5,658 bases of DNA, from the NCBI GenBank assembly GCA_030017475.1, contig JASEIO010000063.1, positions 1-5,658 of the forward strand, written 5' to 3'. A program made the translations under genes and the position numbers. The notes below the pieces were generated by a model. It did not search any database. It saw nothing but the letters and a program-made list of their open reading frames with translations, and was not told the origin of the DNA. Source of the DNA: a bacterium. GTDB lineage: Bacteria; UBA9089; JASEIO01. Each line of letters opens with the position of its first letter. Position 1 is the stretch's first letter. Below, piece by piece: positions 1-5,209 of this stretch.

Positions 1-218
1 TTGGAAGCCTTATGGCATCGATTAACGAAGTCAGTCACTGTTATGAAAGGGCTACCACATCTTGCTGGAATTATAATCTGTTCACCATGATCCACGCCAG
101 GTCAAAAAGGGTGTGTGAAGAGATTGTAATGGATATATCTAAAAAGATAAAGATTAAAGATTACAAGATTTTATATACCACAAAAGAATTTAAAAAGATG
201 CCTATGAGATACTGGTAG
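1..218 (+). CDS. Siroheme decarboxylase subunit, AhbA/AhbB (AsnC-like) family, C-terminal part
   Basis: The reading frame is open from base 3 and continues off the left edge, so only the last 71 residues are visible; the Met codon at 12 is internal. The visible part carries the pattern expected at the C-terminus of Lrp/AsnC-like siroheme decarboxylases: VSHCYER, then W-x-YNLFTMIHARS, then a closing YTTKEFKK-x-x-MRYW resembling the family's YSTKE-(L/F)-KK ending. These proteins remove two acetate side chains from siroheme to give didecarboxysiroheme, in the alternative heme or heme d1 pathway in the cytoplasm; family members are usually about 150 residues. The gene ends 100 bases before the next gene and is not obviously part of the downstream transport operon. 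AhbA and AhbB (and NirD/L/G/H) are close paralogues that this fragment cannot separate, so no symbol is given. The family call is from remembered motif patterns, not a search. Confidence 0.8.
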   Translation, partial: GSLMASINEVSHCYERATTSCWNYNLFTMIHARSKRVCEEIVMDISKKIKIKDYKILYTTKEFKKMPMRYW

Positions 219-318
219 CACTCCTTTAGGTAGTAAAATCAGATAAGCTTGGGAATTTCTGCAGGCACAAAAAAGTTGTTAGTTGGACAAATACTTTTGG
301 AAAGGAGGACTTATAATC
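219..318 (+). other. Intergenic gap, probable leader of the transport operon
   Basis: This 100-base gap separates the siroheme decarboxylase tail from the first TPR gene. It is the only gap of this size before the tightly packed genes that follow, so the operon promoter, if separate, should be here. I see no convincing -35/-10 pair and no stem followed by a T run that would end transcription of the upstream gene. Read-through from upstream is therefore possible. Confidence 0.4.
301..308 (+). promoter_or_regulatory. Strong Shine-Dalgarno site deciding the start of the first TPR gene
   Basis: AAAGGAGG lies 10 bases before the ATG at 319. An in-frame TTG at 283 would place this site inside the coding region and add 12 residues before the signal peptide, so the ATG at 319 is preferred. 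Confidence 0.8.
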
Positions 319-1062
319 ATGAACAAAATAGGAAGATCAAACTGGAAAGTAAAGGCTATTTTGTCAGTAGGAATTCTATGTTATTTATTTATTGGGGGAG
401 CAGTTCTGGCAGAGATTCCTGAGATAAATATCTACGGGCTTATGGACTATAAGGAATTAAAAAGGGTCATAGAAAAGAATGAAGAGATTTTAAAGAAGAA
501 TCCATCAGATGTAAATGTTTTAAAAACATTAGGGATTGCCTATCACAACTTAAGTGTAATAGGGAAAAAAGGTGTTTGTCAGAAGGCATTCTCTATTTTA
601 ACAAAGGCTTATGAACTTGCTCCACATGATTATGAAATTCTTGTTTATCTTGGTAGCACACATACATTGTTGGGCAGGGATGCTACACTTCCTCTTACAA
701 GGGTTTATCAGGTTATTAAAGGATGCAGAATAATGGATAAGGCAGTTTCTAAGGTGCCGGATAACATCATAGTAAGGCTGACAAGAGCTCACAATAGTTT
801 AGCACTCCCTTCTTTCTTCAAGCGTGCAAAGTATGCTGAAGAAGACCTGCTTTATCTTTTGAAACTTTCTAAAAAGGCACCGGAAAAGTTCCCTCCTGAT
901 CTTTTAGCTACCATTTACTACAATCTGGGGGAGTATTATAAAGGAAACGGCAAAAGCCAATGGAATAAAGCAAGGGATTATTGGAAGCAAGCTGTAGAAG
1001 TTGCACCTGAATCAGAAGATGGTATTGCAGCTCAGAAAAGATTGGAAGTATATAAACCTTAA
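319..1062 (+). CDS. Secreted tetratricopeptide-repeat (TPR) protein
   Basis: A 247-residue protein with a signal peptide: basic residues (K3, R6, K10, K12), a hydrophobic core at about 14-30 and a likely signal peptidase I site after GAVLA-31. There is no lipobox, so it is probably soluble in the periplasm. The rest looks like helical TPR-type repeats: one near 45-80 (KKNPSDVNVLKTLGIAYHNL), one near 87-118 (KAFSILTKAYELAPHDYEIL, then YLGS), and a clear C-terminal unit near 197-232 (YYNLGEYYKG, then KARDYWKQAVEVAPES). TPRs are protein-binding scaffolds, and no catalytic motif is visible. Its stop codon overlaps the ribosome-binding site of the ABC ATPase gene, so the two are surely co-transcribed and it probably serves the transport system, perhaps holding the periplasmic parts together. 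A relative starts at 5210: both share the pattern NP-x-D, LK, G, Y, KA, PH, EI, YLGS, RD. The exact function is unknown. Confidence 0.85.
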   Translation: MNKIGRSNWKVKAILSVGILCYLFIGGAVLAEIPEINIYGLMDYKELKRVIEKNEEILKKNPSDVNVLKTLGIAYHNLSVIGKKGVCQKAFSILTKAYELAPHDYEILVYLGSTHTLLGRDATLPLTRVYQVIKGCRIMDKAVSKVPDNIIVRLTRAHNSLALPSFFKRAKYAEEDLLYLLKLSKKAPEKFPPDLLATIYYNLGEYYKGNGKSQWNKARDYWKQAVEVAPESEDGIAAQKRLEVYKP

Positions 1063-1076
1063 GGAGATTATCCACC

Positions 1077-1775
1077 ATGCCGGTTGTATCAGTAAAAGAG
1101 GTAAGCAAAGAATACAAACTTGGTAAGACTATTGTAAAGGCACTTCAAAAAGTAAGTTTAGAGGTTGAAAAGGGAGATTTTGTATCTATCTGTGGTCCTT
1201 CAGGAAGTGGAAAGACCACTCTTCTTAATATCATTGGATGTCTGGATAAGCCTACTGAAGGCACTGTTGCGATCATAGATCAAGCGGTAGCAGGTCTTTC
1301 TGATGCACAACTCTCTGAATTGCGAAATAGAAGTATTGGTTTCATCTTTCAGACCTTTAATCTTATACCAGTACTTACTGCTTATGAAAATGTGGAATAT
1401 CCTCTCTGGATTCTTGGAAAGGGAAGGAAAGAAAGACACAAGATGGTCTTAAAAATGCTTAAAGAGGTAGGTTTGCTTGAACACAAAGATCATAAACCCG
1501 ATGAACTGTCTGGTGGTCAAAGGCAAAGAGTGGCTGTAGCGAGAGCATTGGTGACTATGCCCGAGCTGGTTTTAGCGGATGAACCAACAGCAAATCTGGA
1601 TTCAGAGACAGGAGGAGCAGTTTTAGAATTAATGCGGAAGATGAACAGGGAATTCTCCACTACCTTCATCTTTTCCACCCATGACCCCAAGATTATGAAC
1701 TACGCCAGGAGGATATATCGCCTCAGAGATGGCAGACTTATAAATGGAGAATCAGAGAAAAATAATGAGAAATAG
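1077..1775 (+). CDS. ABC transporter ATP-binding protein, LolD/MacB type
   Basis: A 232-residue nucleotide-binding subunit complete in every ABC motif: Walker A GPSGSGKTT (40-48), Q-loop Q92 in FIFQTFNLIP, signature LSGGQ (144-148), Walker B LVLADEPT (164-171) with catalytic E169, D-loop NLD (173-175) and switch H202 in STHD. The length and the FQTFNLIP-VLTAYENVEYPL stretch are typical of the LolD/MacB/FtsE group, whose partners are FtsX-domain permeases that work by mechanotransmission instead of moving substrate through a channel. It sits in the cytoplasm on the inner-membrane permease encoded next. The ATG at 1077 follows AAGGAG (1061-1066), which overlaps the previous stop codon. The 3' end overlaps the permease gene. 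LolD is the closest functional analogy given the LolA-like gene downstream, but I do not assign the symbol because the permease is single and the cargo unknown. Confidence 0.95.
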   Translation: MPVVSVKEVSKEYKLGKTIVKALQKVSLEVEKGDFVSICGPSGSGKTTLLNIIGCLDKPTEGTVAIIDQAVAGLSDAQLSELRNRSIGFIFQTFNLIPVLTAYENVEYPLWILGKGRKERHKMVLKMLKEVGLLEHKDHKPDELSGGQRQRVAVARALVTMPELVLADEPTANLDSETGGAVLELMRKMNREFSTTFIFSTHDPKIMNYARRIYRLRDGRLINGESEKNNEK

Positions 1776-2994
1776 CTTTTTTATCTTAGCCCTGCGAAAT
1801 GTCTTCAGAAATAAAAGACGAACAACCATTACCTTCTTAGCTATAATTTCAGGGATGGTTGGACTCATTGTTTTTGGAGGATTTGTAGAATATTCCTTCT
1901 GGGGATTAAGAGAATCAACCATAAGATCTGAATTAGGACATATTCAGGTTTATAAAAAGGGCTATTCAGAAAAAGGTATCACCAATCCCTCTAAGTATTT
2001 GATTAGTGACTTTCAGAAGTTAGAAGAACTCCTTTACAAGATTCCTTATGTCGAATTAATTACTGCCCGTCTCTCCTTTTCCGGACTTATAAGTACAGGT
2101 GAAAATACGCTTATTTGTAAAGGTAACGGTGTTATTCCTGAAAAAGAGGCTCGCCTGGCCAGCTTCGAGGAGATAATAGAAGGAGAAGGACTATTTGAGG
2201 AGGGAAAAGAGGAAGGGGTAATCGGGTGTGAAATGCAAAAATCCCTTGGAGCAAAGATAGGAGATTATCTGACTATCCTTACTACTACACCTTCCGGAAT
2301 GATGAATGCAGTCGATATTAAGCTGGTTGGAATAGCCAGAAGTGGCGCTAAAGATTATGACTCGGTATTTGTAAAACTTCCCCTTAGTGTAGTTCAACGA
2401 CTATCTCTTACTACTAAGGTAGAAAAGATAGTTATACTTCTTGATAAAACAGAACATACCGAAGAGGTAGCGCAGCGGCTTAATCTTCTTTTCAAGGAAA
2501 AAGGATTGGATTTGGAACTTAAAACCTGGCATGAACTGGCTCCATTTTATCACGCTGTAGTCAGGCTATACAATGGAATATTCAGAGTAGTAAAGGTTAT
2601 TATTGCTATTATCGTCCTGTTTAGTATAGCCAACACCATGACCATGTCTATCTTTGAACGGGTAAAAGAGATAGGAACACTGAGGGCAATCGGAACAAAG
2701 AGAACCGGTATTCTGAAACTTTTTCTCTGGGAGGGATTTTTGATTGGGGTGATAGGTGCAGTGCTTGGAATGATAACAGGGGTTTTAGTAGCCCTGGGGA
2801 TAAATCTATGTGGAGGGATTTATATCCCCCCGCCACCAGCTATGACCAAGGGATATAATGCCCTTATCCTCGTTGTCCCAGGGGTGTTGTGGTACTCTTT
2901 CCTTTCTACGGTAGTGGTTGCTACTATCTCCGCATTTTATCCGGCTATGCGGGCTACAAGACTAAGTATAGTTGAATCTTTGGGACATAATTAA
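1765..2994 (+). CDS. ABC transporter permease, FtsX domain, LolC/E-MacB-like
   Basis: A 409-residue inner-membrane permease with the four-helix MacB/LolE layout. An amphipathic start (LALRNVFRNKRRTTIT) is followed by TM1 (about 22-42), then a periplasmic domain of about 230 residues, TM2 (about 275-295), the cytoplasmic coupling stretch ERVKEIGTLRAIGTKR (298-313), TM3 (about 323-345), a short periplasmic loop with four prolines (355-358) and TM4 (about 369-391), ending in ATRLSIVESLG. The coupling stretch and the last two helices are the FtsX domain. Only one permease gene is present, so it likely works as a homodimer, as in MacB or LolF-type systems. Two starts are possible: ATG 1744 overlaps the ATPase gene by 32 bases and has no clear ribosome-binding site; ATG 1765 overlaps by 11 bases, has GGAGA at 1746-1750 somewhat far upstream, and gives the N-terminus usual for the family, so I chose it. 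It likely lifts a lipid or lipoprotein from the inner membrane for the LolA-like carrier; the cargo is inferred. Confidence 0.92.
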   Translation: MRNSFFILALRNVFRNKRRTTITFLAIISGMVGLIVFGGFVEYSFWGLRESTIRSELGHIQVYKKGYSEKGITNPSKYLISDFQKLEELLYKIPYVELITARLSFSGLISTGENTLICKGNGVIPEKEARLASFEEIIEGEGLFEEGKEEGVIGCEMQKSLGAKIGDYLTILTTTPSGMMNAVDIKLVGIARSGAKDYDSVFVKLPLSVVQRLSLTTKVEKIVILLDKTEHTEEVAQRLNLLFKEKGLDLELKTWHELAPFYHAVVRLYNGIFRVVKVIIAIIVLFSIANTMTMSIFERVKEIGTLRAIGTKRTGILKLFLWEGFLIGVIGAVLGMITGVLVALGINLCGGIYIPPPPAMTKGYNALILVVPGVLWYSFLSTVVVATISAFYPAMRATRLSIVESLGHN

Positions 2995-3014
2995 GAAGAA
3001 TAAAGAGGTTTGGA

Positions 3015-3746
3015 ATGATGCGTAAGGCTGCTTTTTTGCCTCTACTTCTAATATTAATAGCTTCTAATACATTTTCTCTTACCCCTGCTAAAATCCTTGA
3101 GAGGATTGATCAAATAAGAGCTCCTGGTGATACCTTTGTCTTTGATCTGAAGATTACTTATAAAAAAGAGAAGGAAGATATTATTCAAAAATTTACTGTT
3201 CGGGTAAAGGATGCGGATAAAAGTCTTGTAAAATTTACCTATCCTGAGGCCAATAAAGGTCGCCTATTTCTGATGGTTGGTAATAATATGTGGATATATA
3301 TTCCAGGTACTCGCAGACCTATTAGAATTTCCCCCCAACAGCGTTTATTGGGTCAAATTTCTAATGGGGATGTGGCAAGAGTAGTATTCTCTTTGAATTA
3401 TAACGCAAAATTATTGGGAGAAGAAAAAATAGGTGAAAGCCAGTGCATCAAACTTGAGCTAACCCCCAAAAGCGAACAGGCAACTTATAGTAGAATTCTC
3501 CTGTGGGCTGAGATAAAAAGTTTTAATCCAATAAAAGCGGAGTTTTATACTGCCTCAGGTAAACTTCTAAAAACTGCTTTTTATAAAGGGTATGCTGAGG
3601 TTTTAGGAAAAGAGAGGCCATTGGTCTTAGAGATTTATGATGAATTGCGTAAAGGTGAATATTCGATAATGGAATATAGTAATATGAAAGTAGCCGATAC
3701 ACCTAAAGCCTTCTTTCAAAAAACCTATTTGAAACATATCCGGTGA
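3015..3746 (+). CDS. LolA-like outer-membrane lipoprotein-sorting protein (periplasmic carrier)
   Basis: A 243-residue exported protein. The signal peptide has R3 and K4, a core at 7-16 and probable cleavage after NTFS-21. The mature part fits the 'outer membrane lipoprotein-sorting protein' group (COG2834 and LolA-like Pfam families): a helix after cleavage (AKILERIDQIRAPGD), then alternating strands, with the landmark segment KFTYPEANKGRLFLMVGNNM (73-92) followed by W93 and IYIPGTRRPIRIS. Proteins with this half-barrel fold carry acyl chains in a hydrophobic cavity across the periplasm. The position directly after an ATPase and FtsX permease matches the Lol pathway, although this subgroup differs from true LolA and is also found beside RND-type lipid exporters. 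The start at ATG 3015 has AGAGG at 3004-3008; an adjacent ATG at 3018 would serve equally. It begins 20 bases after the permease stop and its stop overlaps the next gene by four bases. Confidence 0.85.
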   Translation: MMRKAAFLPLLLILIASNTFSLTPAKILERIDQIRAPGDTFVFDLKITYKKEKEDIIQKFTVRVKDADKSLVKFTYPEANKGRLFLMVGNNMWIYIPGTRRPIRISPQQRLLGQISNGDVARVVFSLNYNAKLLGEEKIGESQCIKLELTPKSEQATYSRILLWAEIKSFNPIKAEFYTASGKLLKTAFYKGYAEVLGKERPLVLEIYDELRKGEYSIMEYSNMKVADTPKAFFQKTYLKHIR

Positions 3747-5050
3747 AGGTACACCTATTGAGAAGAATTGCTATATTAGTTTTGCTTTCATTTTCGATTC
3801 CAGTAAATGCCTCTGTGTTTGATGAAAACCTCAGGCTTGAATATCGAGTGGAATTTATTAATCAGACGACTTATTATCAACTAAGGAATGATACCCTTTT
3901 AAACCCTGATTCTAAACTTACTTCGTTTCCGAAGTGGAAAAATAAACTTTATAAGGACGTTTCTATTAACCTTACATATAAAGAATGGCTTAAACTGGTG
4001 GTAAAGTCTCGACCTACATGGACTATTAATAACGAAGAGGAAAGTAGCCTCAAGAATTATGTAGATGATGCCTATGTGGATATAAAACTTAAAAACCCCA
4101 TCTTCCTTACCATTGGCAAAGAAAATATTCAAGAGGGGGTAGGCTTAAGCTATAACCCAACAGATTTTCTATCTGAGGGAAAGGATGTGGATTACTCTCA
4201 ACGGGAAGAAGAGCGAAAACAGGATAGAGAAGGTAATTATTTAGTGCGCTTTGAGTCAATAGGGGATAAGATAACCTTTTCCTGCATTGTTGCCCCAAAG
4301 ATTGATAATTTACAAAAAGAATCTCCTCGGTATCAGATGAGGCTATATTCTCTTGTGGGTGATACAGATGTTACTTTCTCCTACTTCCATGGTAGGCACT
4401 CAAAATTAGGGCTTAATCTTTCGGGCATAGTAGGAAGTAACACTGAACTTCATACAGAAATTGGGCTAACAAAAGGAAGTGAAAGGGAGTTTTTGAGAAA
4501 GAAAAGAGAAGTCGGACCACCAAACTCAGGTATTTATGAATATGAGGCTTATAATCCTTCGGATAAAGGGGACATCTTTGTAAGGTCAATAATAGGTGGA
4601 CACTATACCTCTGCCAACAAGACAAATCTTATTGTCGAATACTTTTTTAATGAGGATGGCTATAGCAAATCAGAGTGGGATGTGTTCATAGAGATGGTGA
4701 AGGATGCAAGCTCCAATTTCAAAAGTCCTCCTGCAGGCTTCCCCCAGGGTATTTTTAAGGAGAATCTGCGGATAGCTAATTCCCTTATGACTTTTCGATC
4801 TTTGCGTAAGAACTACCTCTTCTTCAGGTTAAGTAATCCGGAGCTTTTTAATTACTATGACAGCCAGTTGTCTTTACTCTTAAATGTCGATGATGGAAGT
4901 TGTGTAGTTATGCCTTCAGTGGATTATAAGAGATTTAAGAACCTGGTGCTTAGATTTGGAGTTGACTGGTTTTGTGGAGATTCCCAATCTGAATTTGGGT
5001 TGGTTCCCCGGGATACAGAACTTCAACTGGAAGTAAAATATTTCTTTTAG
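3743..5050 (+). CDS. Outer-membrane beta-barrel protein, porin-like
   Basis: A 435-residue protein with a signal peptide (R7, R8, core 9-20, probable cleavage after PVNA-23) and many short alternating polar/hydrophobic stretches, as in transmembrane beta-strands. It ends LQLEVKYFF; a C-terminal aromatic residue after alternating hydrophobics is the usual recognition signal for the BAM assembly machine. Residues 125-143 contain GKENIQEGVGLSYNPTDFL, reminiscent of the G-(R/K)-x-x-(I/V)-x-x-G-x-G-x-x-x-NPTD segment in DUF1302-like and alginate-export-like barrels. The first assigned codon is GTG 3743, in a four-base GTGA overlap with the carrier gene and with no ribosome-binding site, so translation would be coupled. 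TTG 3758, preceded by GAAGG at 3745-3749, would give an equally good signal peptide beginning MRRIAILVLL. It may be the outer-membrane receiver or exit for the system's cargo; the strand count and substrate cannot be told from sequence alone. Confidence 0.8.
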   Translation: MKVHLLRRIAILVLLSFSIPVNASVFDENLRLEYRVEFINQTTYYQLRNDTLLNPDSKLTSFPKWKNKLYKDVSINLTYKEWLKLVVKSRPTWTINNEEESSLKNYVDDAYVDIKLKNPIFLTIGKENIQEGVGLSYNPTDFLSEGKDVDYSQREEERKQDREGNYLVRFESIGDKITFSCIVAPKIDNLQKESPRYQMRLYSLVGDTDVTFSYFHGRHSKLGLNLSGIVGSNTELHTEIGLTKGSEREFLRKKREVGPPNSGIYEYEAYNPSDKGDIFVRSIIGGHYTSANKTNLIVEYFFNEDGYSKSEWDVFIEMVKDASSNFKSPPAGFPQGIFKENLRIANSLMTFRSLRKNYLFFRLSNPELFNYYDSQLSLLLNVDDGSCVVMPSVDYKRFKNLVLRFGVDWFCGDSQSEFGLVPRDTELQLEVKYFF

Positions 5051-5053
5051 GAG
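5049..5053 (+). promoter_or_regulatory. Shine-Dalgarno site for the fabG-like remnant
   Basis: AGGAG overlaps the TAG stop of the beta-barrel gene and stands 7 bases before ATG 5061. This ideal spacing shows that a genuine operon gene once started here, even though only its first codons remain. Confidence 0.7.
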
Positions 5054-5126
5054 ATAACAGATGGGAATGGTGCAGGACAGGGTGGCAATAGTCACAGGAG
5101 CCTCAAGAGGGATAGGTAGAGCTATA

Positions 5127-5196
5127 TGCGCCCATAGCACAAAATTGCCTATTTGTCAAAGAAGGCCTCGGATTGACCGAGAGCGTACTTTAAATG
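5127..5196 (+). other. Orphan segment between the fabG break and the second TPR gene
   Basis: About 70 bases of unassigned origin. Read one base later than fabG (from 5128), the segment is open to a TAA at 5191-5193 and would encode a C-terminal-looking peptide ending FVKEGLGLTESVL, so it may be the 3' end of another gene joined out of frame. An open frame this short is also common by chance. Two small inverted repeats lie here: GCTAT/ATAGC at 5121-5125 and 5134-5138, straddling the break, and CTCGG/CCGAG at 5167-5171 and 5177-5181 with a five-base loop. Neither is followed by a T run, so neither looks like a terminator. Confidence 0.35.
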
Positions 5197-5204
5197 AAAG
5201 GAGG
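5197..5204 (+). promoter_or_regulatory. Shine-Dalgarno site for the second TPR gene
   Basis: AAAGGAGG ends 5 bases before ATG 5210. The same octamer precedes the first TPR gene at 301-308, and both genes open ATGAAC. Confidence 0.75.
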
Positions 5205-5209
5205 CGAAG

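Noticed and set aside
263-279. GGCAC followed by TTG, resembling a sigma-54 promoter
   Set aside because: The spacing between the GG and the TTG element is two bases too long, and the final GC is absent.
312-317. TATAAT, a perfect -10 box sequence
   Set aside because: It lies between the ribosome-binding site and the ATG of the first TPR gene, and the best -35-like TTGGAC (284-289) is 22 bases away, too far for a sigma-70 promoter.
283-318. TTG start adding 12 residues to the first TPR protein
   Set aside because: It would put AAAGGAGG inside the gene and has no ribosome-binding site of its own; ATG 319 is much better.
1077-2994. MacB macrolide or toxin efflux pair
   Set aside because: There is no MacA-like adaptor or TolC-like channel, and ATPase and permease are separate genes followed by a LolA-like carrier, so a Lol-like role fits better.
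598-5140. Several minus-strand open frames of 60 to 80 codons
   Set aside because: They lie opposite well-supported + strand genes, have no family resemblance or good ribosome-binding sites, and fit chance.
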